From: Bacilli bacterium | GTDB taxonomy: Bacteria; Bacillota_I; Bacilli_A; RFN20; CAG-826 | Length of the DNA: 15,257 nucleotides | Reading direction: 5' to 3' | Assembly: GCA_017617775.1 (NCBI GenBank) | Contig: JAFZVO010000024.1 | Location: forward strand, 1 to 15,257 | In this document: positions 5,735 through 12,441 of the stretch, piece after piece | Layout of the letters: the number at the start of each line of letters is the position of its first letter | How positions within the stretch are numbered: the first letter of the stretch is position 1 | Made by a program: the position numbers and the translations under genes | Notes under the pieces: model-generated | What the model saw: only the letters and a program-made list of their open reading frames with translations | What the model was told of the DNA's origin: nothing | Database searches by the model: none

Positions 5735-6664
5735 ATGAGAAGATTACAGTACGTCATTTATACCCTATTAGCGATGATCGGAATCGCGGGATTATTCGCC
5801 CCATATCTCTTCATCGATGAAGGCTATCAAAACATCTTTGGAATATTAGCAAATTATCAAGTTAGTGGGCTTTTTGCATTGATTTTTGTAGCATTTAGCC
5901 TATATTTTGTTGGAATTATCCTTCTCTATTTCATCGAGAAAAACAAGTGGATCGCTCCATCATCTTTACTACTATTATTAGTGGCGACAGTTCTCTTTTC
6001 TTGCAGCAAAACTTTCTGCAAAGAATCCATTGATTACGGAACGTTAAGATTATCGGTTTCTCCGATCGTGATGGCGATTGTTTCTTTAGGGACATCCGTC
6101 TATACTTCCCGCTATATATTTGATAACACAAAACTCTCGATTCGCGACATTGCAGAAATTGGTATATTTGTCTCTTTTGCATTTGTCCTTGATTTACCGC
6201 TTTTTAAGATCAAAATTGTGGCGAATGGTGGTTCAATATCTCTCATCATGTTACCGCTTATTTTGCTCTCGCTTCGTAAAGGATTCTTTAAAGGTTTTAT
6301 CGGTGCGGGTATCGTCTTTGGTTTAGTCAGTTGCTTCTTGGATGGATATGGTTTAATTACATACCCACTTGATTACTTATTAGGATTTGGCTCTCTTGCG
6401 GTGGTCGGTTTGTTTAGAAGATTCATCATCGGTAAAGAGAAACTCAACTGGATGAATTATGGTGTTCTATTCCTCGCGACTTTACTCGCGATGAGCATGC
6501 GTACATTTGCATCTACCTTGTCTGGTATCTTCATCTACGAGTTAGATTTCACGTCTTCCCTCATCTATCAATTAACATATATGGGACCATCTTTTGGGGT
6601 AGTGATGGTCATCCTTCTCATCCTTTTATATCCCCTCAATAAACTCTCCTTAAAAAACAAATAA
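5735..6664 (+). CDS. thiT: ThiT, thiamine-binding S component of an ECF transporter, with extra N-terminal membrane domain
   Basis: ThiT binds thiamine in the membrane and works with the shared ECF module (EcfA, EcfA', EcfT), which is not in this window. The ThiT-like core is residues about 138-309: RDIAEIGIFVSFAFVLDL, then the family signature GGSISLIMLPLILLSLRKG (165-183), FFKGFIGAGIVFGLVSC (184-200) and YPLDYLLGFGSLAVVGLF (210-227). The TPP riboswitch directly upstream independently supports a thiamine role. The protein is 309 aa; ThiT proteins are usually about 180-200. The extra 130 residues form about four hydrophobic segments (near 5-27, 41-66, 75-92 and 105-125), unusual for this family. 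Start: ATG 8 nt after AGGAGG. It could be a relative of ThiT for a related thiazole or pyrimidine precursor, but thiamine is the simplest reading. Monocistronic. Confidence 0.88.
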   Translation: MRRLQYVIYTLLAMIGIAGLFAPYLFIDEGYQNIFGILANYQVSGLFALIFVAFSLYFVGIILLYFIEKNKWIAPSSLLLLLVATVLFSCSKTFCKESIDYGTLRLSVSPIVMAIVSLGTSVYTSRYIFDNTKLSIRDIAEIGIFVSFAFVLDLPLFKIKIVANGGSISLIMLPLILLSLRKGFFKGFIGAGIVFGLVSCFLDGYGLITYPLDYLLGFGSLAVVGLFRRFIIGKEKLNWMNYGVLFLATLLAMSMRTFASTLSGIFIYELDFTSSLIYQLTYMGPSFGVVMVILLILLYPLNKLSLKNK

Positions 6665-6675
6665 TCGTATATATT

Positions 6676-6703
6676 TTGTCTCACTATTGTGAGAAAGTAT
6701 GAT
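6676..6703 (+). promoter_or_regulatory. Promoter of the DUF3137-ntdP-tsa operon, with dyad operator
   Basis: TTGTCT (6676-6681), a 16-nt spacer and TATGAT (6698-6703). A perfect inverted repeat TCTCAC-TATT-GTGAGA (6679-6694) overlaps the -35 box and fills most of the spacer, the classic position for a repressor operator. It is not followed by a T tract, so it is not a terminator for thiT. The transcript would have a leader of about 64 nt, in which CTACC/GGTAG (6750-6754/6759-6763) can form a small hairpin close to the start codon. Confidence 0.6.
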
Positions 6704-6773
6704 ATAGTTAACCCATATAGGCGTGTTTTAACGACCTGTGGAAAGGAATCTACCTTTAGGTAGAAGTAGTATT

Positions 6774-7835
6774 ATGGAAAACGAAGAAGTGAAATTAGAA
6801 GAAGAAAACAAACCTCTTGAGGAGCCAAAAGCAGAAGAGCCAGCAGTTCCAGAAGAAGAGAAAAAAGAAGAAAAAAAGCCAAATGGCAAAGCCCCTATTG
6901 AAGACATCGTGGTGATTGAAAAACTCTCCCCTGAAGATCGTCCTTTAGCGGAAGAAGTCGAAGAACAACGTCAAAGCCTCTTTGCCGCGTTTCAAAAGAG
7001 CAAAAGATTTAGCAACATCTTAATGGTGGTTGTGGTTTTAGTGGTTGTCGGCGCGATGGCCTTATTGATGATTAACCAAGATTGGAGCAAGATCGTCGGT
7101 TATTCTCTCGCGGGTACCGCGCTTGTCGGATTAGTGATTTATTCGATGCTCACAAAGAATAAATTCCCAAATCAATCCAAAGAATATATTCGCTTTGTAA
7201 CGACAAGAATTGATCGATATATCTATAACAACACTGAATTCCAAGATGTGAAAGTCGATTTAAATGAGAAATACACGATTACCGAACTCTCTTTAGAAAG
7301 AATCTATAAATCTCCAGTGGATATCGGTTCGAGAAATATCGTTAAAGGTTTATATCTCGGACAAGGATTCTCCTGTGGAGAACTCGCTTTATATACAGCG
7401 AAAGAAGAAGGTAAGAAGAGACTTAAAGCTGTTGCCTTTATCGGCAAGCATTTAGAACTCCAAAACACACTTCATTTTGAAGGTCGTTATATCCTCAACT
7501 TCAGAGCCGAAAAACCAAATGATTTGCCATCCGATATCGATGATTTAGTGGAACTCCATAATGCGGAGAACTTCGTGGTCTACGGACCAGAAGGCAGCGA
7601 TTATACAAAAGATATCCCTGCGAAATACATCGCTGAACTCAAGAAGATTAAAATCGGTGGTAGCTTATTAAACTTAAACGTCGTCTTATGGGCGGGACAT
7701 ACTGGAATCTATCTCAGTTATGATGATCCAGTGGTGGCTTTACCATTTGATAAACCATTTGATGTCGAACCTCAAAATGCATTTAAAAATGATTTGCTCG
7801 CGATTTTAGATGCGGAAAGATTGATTAATAAATAA
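6774..7835 (+). CDS. Two-helix membrane protein with acidic N-terminal tail (DUF3137-like)
   Basis: The 353-aa product has three parts. Residues 1-70 are a low-complexity, Glu/Lys/Pro-rich cytoplasmic tail. Two closely spaced transmembrane helices follow at about 81-100 and 107-126. The remaining 225 residues are soluble and begin with an alpha-helical YIRFVTTRIDRYIY. The order of two helices followed by SPVDIGSRNIVKGLYLGQGF, KAVAFIGKHLELQNTLHFEG and a later VVLWAGHTGIYLSYDDP resembles DUF3137 proteins, whose function is unknown; this is a judgement by eye. A GTG at 6738 would add 12 residues; I prefer the ATG at 6774 because the acidic tail begins there, although neither has a strong Shine-Dalgarno. 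It is the first gene of the operon, one base from ntdP. Confidence 0.78.
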   Translation: MENEEVKLEEENKPLEEPKAEEPAVPEEEKKEEKKPNGKAPIEDIVVIEKLSPEDRPLAEEVEEQRQSLFAAFQKSKRFSNILMVVVVLVVVGAMALLMINQDWSKIVGYSLAGTALVGLVIYSMLTKNKFPNQSKEYIRFVTTRIDRYIYNNTEFQDVKVDLNEKYTITELSLERIYKSPVDIGSRNIVKGLYLGQGFSCGELALYTAKEEGKKRLKAVAFIGKHLELQNTLHFEGRYILNFRAEKPNDLPSDIDDLVELHNAENFVVYGPEGSDYTKDIPAKYIAELKKIKIGGSLLNLNVVLWAGHTGIYLSYDDPVVALPFDKPFDVEPQNAFKNDLLAILDAERLINK

Positions 7836-7836
7836 T

Positions 7837-8367
7837 ATGCCCACTACAAATCGCTGGATTTCAATTGAATCATTCAAACACGATGGATCCCTCCATCGCT
7901 TTTGGGATCGCGGTTTAATCTTGGACAATAATGATGATTATATTGTAATCGCCACTAAGAGAGCGAAAGTTACTGAAAGTAATGGTCGCAGGTGGTTCAC
8001 AAAAGAACCCGCCGTCACCATATTCTCTAAAAAGGAATGGTGGAACGTCATCTGTATGATGAAACATAATGGGGTATGTTTCTACTGCAACATCGCTTCT
8101 CCGGCGATTATCCATGGTTCATCCATCAAATATATCGATTATGATTTGGATACCAAATTATTCGCGGATAATCGCGTTCGCGTGTTAGACGAGAAAGAAT
8201 ATGCCAATCATAAGAAAACATATAACTATGGTGAAGAACTCGATATCGTTCTCCATTATCAAACAGAACAGATCATCAAAATGATGGAAAAACATGAATT
8301 CCCATTTGATGAAGCCAAGATCAAAGAATACTACGATCAATTCTTAGAAACGGTCAAGAAAAACTAA
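7837..8367 (+). CDS. ntdP: NtdP, nucleoside tri- and diphosphate phosphatase (DUF402)
   Basis: Cytoplasmic metal-dependent phosphatase of the DUF402 family, known in Bacilli as a nucleoside tri/diphosphatase (Sa1684 in Staphylococcus aureus, YgaC in Bacillus subtilis). The 176-aa product shows the family pattern from end to end: WISIESFKHDGSLHRFW near the start, KVTESNGRRWFTKEPAV (44-60), FSKKEWWNVICMM (63-75), YCNIASPAII (83-92), the acidic metal-site strand IKYIDYDLD (97-105) and RVLDEKEYANHKK (115-127). Length matches the family (about 175-180). The gene starts one base after the upstream stop, and its own TAA overlaps the tsaE ATG by one base (TAATG). Specificity among nucleotides cannot be read from sequence. 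The presence of a nucleotidase before the t6A genes looks like operon packing rather than a pathway link. Confidence 0.93.
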   Translation: MPTTNRWISIESFKHDGSLHRFWDRGLILDNNDDYIVIATKRAKVTESNGRRWFTKEPAVTIFSKKEWWNVICMMKHNGVCFYCNIASPAIIHGSSIKYIDYDLDTKLFADNRVRVLDEKEYANHKKTYNYGEELDIVLHYQTEQIIKMMEKHEFPFDEAKIKEYYDQFLETVKKN

Positions 8368-8780
8368 TGATTAAATATATCTCTCATTCTCAGGATGAAA
8401 CCCGTCTTTTTGCTAGCGACTTAATCAAGAAGATTCCTTTAGGAAGCGTCATCGCTTTAACGGGCGATTTAGGCGCGGGCAAGACCACATTCGTGCAGGG
8501 TGTTGCGTCCGCGTTAGGAATCGAAGATAAAGTGGCCTCTCCCACATTCAATATTATGAAATTATATCTCGGTGATGTATCTTTGATACATATCGATGCC
8601 TATAGACTAGAGAATATGGACCATAACATTGGTTTAGACGAATATATCGGTTATGAGAAAGGTTATACCTTTATTGAGTGGCCGATGTATATCCCAGAAT
8701 TATTGCCTGAAAATTATATCGAGATAAATATCTCTAATCTCGGTGATAATAATAGAGAAATAGTGGTGAAAGGATTGTAA
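8367..8780 (+). CDS. tsaE: TsaE, P-loop ATPase for tRNA t6A synthesis
   Basis: TsaE is the ATPase that cycles the TsaB-TsaD complex during formation of N6-threonylcarbamoyl-adenosine at position 37 of ANN-decoding tRNAs. The 137-aa product has Walker A GDLGAGKTT (33-41), the switch-I-like SPTFNIMKLY (58-67) and the Walker-B-like HIDAYRLENMD (75-85), followed by GLDEYI and the family's FIEWP (102-106). Length is typical. It shares one base with the ntdP stop and is one base from tsaB. With tsaB and tsaD in the same operon, three of the four bacterial t6A proteins are here; only the TsaC/TsaC2 (Sua5/YwlC) protein that makes threonylcarbamoyl-AMP is outside the window. Confidence 0.95.
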   Translation: MIKYISHSQDETRLFASDLIKKIPLGSVIALTGDLGAGKTTFVQGVASALGIEDKVASPTFNIMKLYLGDVSLIHIDAYRLENMDHNIGLDEYIGYEKGYTFIEWPMYIPELLPENYIEINISNLGDNNREIVVKGL

Positions 8781-8781
8781 G

Positions 8782-9366
8782 ATGCTTTACGTTATTTTAA
8801 ATTCTTCCGCGACATATTTAACAGTGGGCATCTCCGATGAGAATCATTTGATTGACTATGTTTCTTATCCCGCGTGGCAGTGCCAATCAGAGAAGATGAT
8901 TCCTGAACTCAAGACCCTTCTAGATAACAACAGATTATCCCAAAAAGATATCACAGGAGTTATCGTTGGAATTGGACCAGGTTCATATACGGGCATCCGT
9001 ATCGCTTTAACCACTGCGAAGATATTGTGTCTATCGCTTAACATTCCTCTATATCCAGTCAGTTCATTGTGGCTTCTTAAAGAAGATGATAGACCAACGA
9101 TCTGCTTGATGAATGCGAGAAGCGGAAGAAGTTTCTTCGCCGTCTATCAAGGCAATAATGTGATTGTTGAAGATCAAACGATGACCAATGATAAGGTCAA
9201 AGAATATATCGAATCTCATCCAGATTATATCGTGAAAGGTGAGCTGGGTTATTTAGAGAAAGAAGATAATGTGGGTAACATTGCTTTACAAGCTTTTTCC
9301 TTGATTCCATATCTAACAAAAGCCGATGATCCATTATCGGTCAAACCAGTCTATATGAGGGGTTAA
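8782..9366 (+). CDS. tsaB: TsaB, t6A synthesis scaffold protein (short form)
   Basis: TsaB is an inactive paralogue of TsaD with the ASKHA fold. It dimerises with TsaD and recruits TsaE. The diagnostic motif IGPGSYTGIRIALTTAKILC is at residues 64-83, and the N-terminal strand MLYVILNSSATYLTVGI replaces the usual ILAIDTS-type sequence (Asp to Asn at the first acidic position). At 194 aa it is shorter than the 220-230 usual in Bacilli, apparently by trimming of the C-terminal half; the family's terminal YLR/YMR-type ending is preserved as PVYMRG. The start is ATG one base after tsaE, with a weak GGA upstream. The order tsaE-tsaB-rimI-tsaD is a widely conserved arrangement, which raises confidence. 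Confidence 0.93.
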   Translation: MLYVILNSSATYLTVGISDENHLIDYVSYPAWQCQSEKMIPELKTLLDNNRLSQKDITGVIVGIGPGSYTGIRIALTTAKILCLSLNIPLYPVSSLWLLKEDDRPTICLMNARSGRSFFAVYQGNNVIVEDQTMTNDKVKEYIESHPDYIVKGELGYLEKEDNVGNIALQAFSLIPYLTKADDPLSVKPVYMRG

Positions 9367-9368
9367 TT

Positions 9369-9842
9369 ATGCAGTTCATCAATGTCGATATCAGAAAGAT
9401 GGAAGAGAGGGATTTACCCGCGGTGATGGAGATTGAGAATCTCTGTTTTGTGGCCCCTTGGAAGAAAGAAAATTTCCTTGAAGAAATGAATAACCAATAT
9501 GCTAATTTATGGGTCGTTGAACTCTCCGCGGAAGGGACTCCAAAACAAGTCGTGGGCTTCTCCGATTATTGGCAGACATTTGATTCGGCGACCATCTGTC
9601 AAATCGCTGTTCACCCGGGAATTAGAAGAAGACAATTAGGTTCTGCTTTGATGGATGAAATCATCAATGATTGTTATGCAAAACGCGTTCAAAATATTAC
9701 GTTAGAAGTCAGAAAATCCAATCAAATCGCCATTAATTTCTACAAAAAGCATGGTTTTTCGGAAACGTTAGTGAAAGAGAAATATTACTCCAATGGTGAG
9801 GATGCAATATACATGATGAGAGGAGTCGATATCAATGGCTAA
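9369..9842 (+). CDS. rimI: RimI-like GNAT N-acetyltransferase
   Basis: Predicted N-terminal protein acetyltransferase of the RimI type (ribosomal protein S18 in Escherichia coli; the Bacillota substrate is less certain), using acetyl-CoA. The 157-aa GNAT protein begins IRKMEERDLPAVMEIENLCF, has the acceptor-side APWKKENFLEEM (29-40), beta-4 TICQIAVHPGIRR, the pyrophosphate-binding loop RRRQLGSAL (86-94), and LEVRKSNQIAINFYKKHGF (112-130), ending with KYYSNGEDAIYMM (138-150). The Glu113 and Tyr139/Tyr140 region matches the active-site area of RimI. A GAGGGG (9357-9362) lies 6 nt upstream of the ATG. The stop overlaps tsaD by 8 bases. Its placement between tsaB and tsaD is the standard order in many Bacillota. 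Confidence 0.92.
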   Translation: MQFINVDIRKMEERDLPAVMEIENLCFVAPWKKENFLEEMNNQYANLWVVELSAEGTPKQVVGFSDYWQTFDSATICQIAVHPGIRRRQLGSALMDEIINDCYAKRVQNITLEVRKSNQIAINFYKKHGFSETLVKEKYYSNGEDAIYMMRGVDING

Positions 9843-10848
9843 GATACTCGCAATTGAATCTAGTTGTGATGAGACATCAGTCGCGATTATTGATCACGGC
9901 AACCTTTTATCTAACATCGTTTCGAGCCAGATTGATGTCCATGCAAAGTACGGTGGAGTAATGCCTGAAATCGCTTCTCGTCTTCACTGTGAAAACATCG
10001 GTTATGTGATTAAAGAAGCTTTAGAAAAAGCCAATGTCACTTTAGAAGATATCGATGCATTTGCGATTACTCGTGGACCAGGTTTAATCGGTGCATTACA
10101 CGTTGGAATGCAAGCGGCGAAAACTCTCGCGATGGTCTATGATAAACCACTGATTCCTGTTCACCATTTAGCGGGTCATATCTATGCGAATGAGTTTGTC
10201 GATGAATTCACTTTCCCAATGCTCGCCGTGGTGGTCTCGGGTGGTAATACAGAACTCGTATTAATGAAAGACCATTTGCAGTTTGAAATCATCTCCTCGA
10301 CTAGAGATGATGCCGTCGGCGAATCATTTGATAAAGTCGCGAGATGCATGGGCCTACCTTATCCTGGAGGAGTAGTGATTGATAAACTCGCGAAAGAAGG
10401 TAAACATGCTTATGACTTACCAATTCCTTTAAAAGGCGAAGATACTTTAGACTTCTCATATTCAGGATTAAAGACCAGCGTCATCAATCTCGTTCATAAA
10501 TATGAACAAAACGGAGAAGAGATCAATGTTCCAGACATGGCGAAGAGTTTCCAAGATGTCGCGATTGGTCAGATCTTAGATCGAACGAAAAAAGCCTGTA
10601 CGAGATACGAGATTAAAGAAGTGATTCTCGCGGGTGGAGTTTCGGCGAACTCTTATCTAAGAGAAGAGATGAAGAAACTGATGGAAAAACTAAATATCAA
10701 GTTAGTAATTCCCCCTCTTTGGTGCACGACTGATAACGCGGCGATGATCGCGAAAGTCGGAGAGAAATTATATGAAAGAGGCGTATTTGCCCCTCTTACT
10801 GTTTCCGTTGATCCAAACTGGGAAATACAAGATTATATGAAATTTTGA
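9835..10848 (+). CDS. tsaD: TsaD, tRNA threonylcarbamoyl-adenosine transferase
   Basis: TsaD moves the threonylcarbamoyl group from threonylcarbamoyl-AMP to A37 of ANN-decoding tRNAs. The 337-aa product is full length. It begins KILAIESSCDETSVAII, carries the metal-binding HLAGH (His111 and His115 of 111-115), the nucleotide loop VVSGGNTELVLMK (134-146), DDAVGESFDKVARCMGLPYPGG (from 158), FSYSGLKTSV (207-216), ILAGGVSANSYLR (264-276) and the third metal ligand Asp300 in TTDNAAMIA. All catalytic residues I can check are present. Translation begins inside the end of rimI (8-bp overlap) with GGAG upstream, so coupling is likely. The stop is TGA at 10846-10848 and lies within a 7-bp inverted repeat. 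Confidence 0.97.
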   Translation: MAKILAIESSCDETSVAIIDHGNLLSNIVSSQIDVHAKYGGVMPEIASRLHCENIGYVIKEALEKANVTLEDIDAFAITRGPGLIGALHVGMQAAKTLAMVYDKPLIPVHHLAGHIYANEFVDEFTFPMLAVVVSGGNTELVLMKDHLQFEIISSTRDDAVGESFDKVARCMGLPYPGGVVIDKLAKEGKHAYDLPIPLKGEDTLDFSYSGLKTSVINLVHKYEQNGEEINVPDMAKSFQDVAIGQILDRTKKACTRYEIKEVILAGGVSANSYLREEMKKLMEKLNIKLVIPPLWCTTDNAAMIAKVGEKLYERGVFAPLTVSVDPNWEIQDYMKF

Positions 10849-10866
10849 AATCTATTTATGATTTCA
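10846..10866. repeat. Inverted repeat at the end of tsaD
   Basis: TGAAATC (10846-10852) and GATTTCA (10860-10866) can form a 7-bp hairpin with loop TATTTAT. It includes the tsaD stop codon and lies 37 nt before asnS. There is no T tract behind it, so it is more likely an RNA stability or processing element, or chance, than a terminator. Confidence 0.4.
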
Positions 10867-10903
10867 TAAAATGATATGCAATAATATTAGGGAGGTAACG
10901 ACC

Positions 10904-12295
10904 ATGGAAAAACAATTATATTCAGATTTTGAACTTTATGACATCATCAGCGGGGGAGACCAAGAAGAAATCGCTTCCGTGAAAGAAGTGACATTACAGG
11001 GTTGGGTGAGAACCAATCGTGATAATGGTTCAATCGGCTTCGTCGAATTCAATGATGGGACATACTTTAAGAACGTCCAGCTCGTCTATTCTAAAGATAG
11101 CAAAGATTATGAAGTCCTTTCTTCTTTAGGCACTGGTTATGCGATTGAAATCACTGGTGAATTTAGACTCACCCCTGAGAATAAACAACCATTTGAGATT
11201 TTCGTTAATGAATGCAAAGTATGCGGCACTTGTGAAGAAGATTATCCTCTTCAAAAGAAGAGACACTCCTTCGAGTTCTTAAGAGATATCGCGCATCTCC
11301 GTCCACGCGCGAATACTTTCCAAGCTGTTTTCCGTGTGAGAAGTGTTCTCGCATTCGCGATTCATGAATTCTTCCAAGAGAGAGGATTCTTATATATCCA
11401 CACTCCACTTATTACTACTAATGATGGTGAAGGTGCGGGTAATGTCTTCGATGTCATCGCTCATGATAGCAAGACACCTGAAGATTTCTATGGTCATCGC
11501 GTGAACTTAACAGTCACTGGTCAACTCCATGTTGAACCATTCGCATTAGCCTTTAGAGATGTCTATACATTTGGTCCAACTTTCCGCGCGGAGAGAAGTA
11601 ACACAGTGAGACACGCTTCTGAATTCTGGATGATTGAACCAGAGATGGCGTTCTGCGATTTAAACGACAATATGAACATCATTGAAGACTGCATCAAATA
11701 CTGCATCGATTACGTGATGGAAGCCTGTCCAGAAGAGATGAAATTCTTCAACTCCATGATCGATAATACTTTACTTGAAAGACTCAATCATGTCCGTGGC
11801 TCTCACTTCAAGAGAATGCCATATACAGAAGGTATTGAACTCTTAAAACAAGCTGTTAAAGATGGTGTGAAATTTGAGAATCCAAATATCGAATGGGGTA
11901 TGGATTTACAAAGCGAACATGAACGTTATATCACCGAAAAGATCGTCAAAGGTCCAGTATTTTTGACAGATTATCCAAAAGATATCAAAGCTTTCTATAT
12001 GCGTCAGAACGACGATGGCAAGACTGTCGCAGCCTGTGACTTATTAGTCCCAGCAGTCGGTGAACTCGTCGGTGGTAGCCAGAGAGAAGAGAGATTAGAT
12101 TTATTAAAAGCCAAGATGGATTCCATGGGCATCACTGAGGGTCTTGAATGGTATTTAGATACAAGGAGATATGGTGGCTGTGTCCATTCCGGTTTCGGTA
12201 TCGGATTTGATAGACTCTTAATGTATGTCACAGGTATGCAAAACATCCGTGATGTCCAACCATATCCAAGAACTAGCAACACGATTAAGTACTAA
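10904..12295 (+). CDS. asnS: Asparaginyl-tRNA synthetase (class IIb)
   Basis: AsnRS charges tRNA-Asn with asparagine using ATP. The 463-aa product has an N-terminal OB-fold anticodon domain (about 28-105: VTLQGWVRTNRDNGSIGFVEF) and a class II catalytic core: RPRANTFQAVFRVRSVLAF, motif 1 region FLYIHTPLITTNDGEGAG, motif 2 FRAERSNTVRHASEFWM (228-244, then IEPEMAF), VGELVGGSQREERLDLL, and motif 3 GFGIGFDRLLMY (430-441) with the AsnRS-type ending IRDVQPYPRT. SNT...EFWMIEPE and the C-terminal PYPRT separate it from AspRS. Length is close to the longer AsnRS form (about 465) rather than the 430-aa Bacillus form. Start: ATG 7 nt after a strong AGGGAGGT (10889-10896); an upstream ATG at 10871 lacks such a site. 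The 55-bp gap after tsaD is too short for a T-box. Confidence 0.96.
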   Translation: MEKQLYSDFELYDIISGGDQEEIASVKEVTLQGWVRTNRDNGSIGFVEFNDGTYFKNVQLVYSKDSKDYEVLSSLGTGYAIEITGEFRLTPENKQPFEIFVNECKVCGTCEEDYPLQKKRHSFEFLRDIAHLRPRANTFQAVFRVRSVLAFAIHEFFQERGFLYIHTPLITTNDGEGAGNVFDVIAHDSKTPEDFYGHRVNLTVTGQLHVEPFALAFRDVYTFGPTFRAERSNTVRHASEFWMIEPEMAFCDLNDNMNIIEDCIKYCIDYVMEACPEEMKFFNSMIDNTLLERLNHVRGSHFKRMPYTEGIELLKQAVKDGVKFENPNIEWGMDLQSEHERYITEKIVKGPVFLTDYPKDIKAFYMRQNDDGKTVAACDLLVPAVGELVGGSQREERLDLLKAKMDSMGITEGLEWYLDTRRYGGCVHSGFGIGFDRLLMYVTGMQNIRDVQPYPRTSNTIKY

Positions 12296-12297
12296 TT

Positions 12298-12441
12298 ATG
12301 AAAGAAGACGATCAATATTATCAGGAGCTAGAGAAAACAAGAAAAGACGTCATGAAAAAAAGACTCGGCGGTCTTTTCTTAGTGATTGATATTTTGCTTA
12401 TCGCTTATGTCATCTACCAAATTACCTTATTAATGGGGTAA
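12298..12441 (+). CDS. 47-aa single-helix membrane peptide
   Basis: A small open frame starts two bases after the asnS stop. It encodes 47 residues: a charged N-terminal half (MKEDDQYYQELEKTRKDVMK then KR) followed by one hydrophobic helix at about residues 24-46 (GGLFLVIDILLIAYVIYQIT). The clean charged-then-hydrophobic layout, the immediate position after asnS and the in-frame TAA at 12439-12441 favour a real small protein, probably translated by reinitiation, since no good Shine-Dalgarno is present. Positive residues before the helix predict an N-terminus facing the cytoplasm. Its last 12 bases overlap the convergent membrane gene. No family is recognised. Confidence 0.6.
   Translation: MKEDDQYYQELEKTRKDVMKKRLGGLFLVIDILLIAYVIYQITLLMG

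Noticed and set aside
6679..6694. Terminator of thiT
   Set aside because: The TCTCAC/GTGAGA hairpin is followed by AAAG rather than a T tract and lies within a good promoter, so an operator is the better reading.
6738..6773. GTG start 12 codons upstream of the DUF3137-like gene
   Set aside because: No Shine-Dalgarno before it, and the added residues do not fit the acidic tail. It cannot be fully excluded.
10849..10903. T-box leader before asnS
   Set aside because: Only 55 bp separate tsaD and asnS, far too short for a T-box, and no conserved T-box sequence is present.
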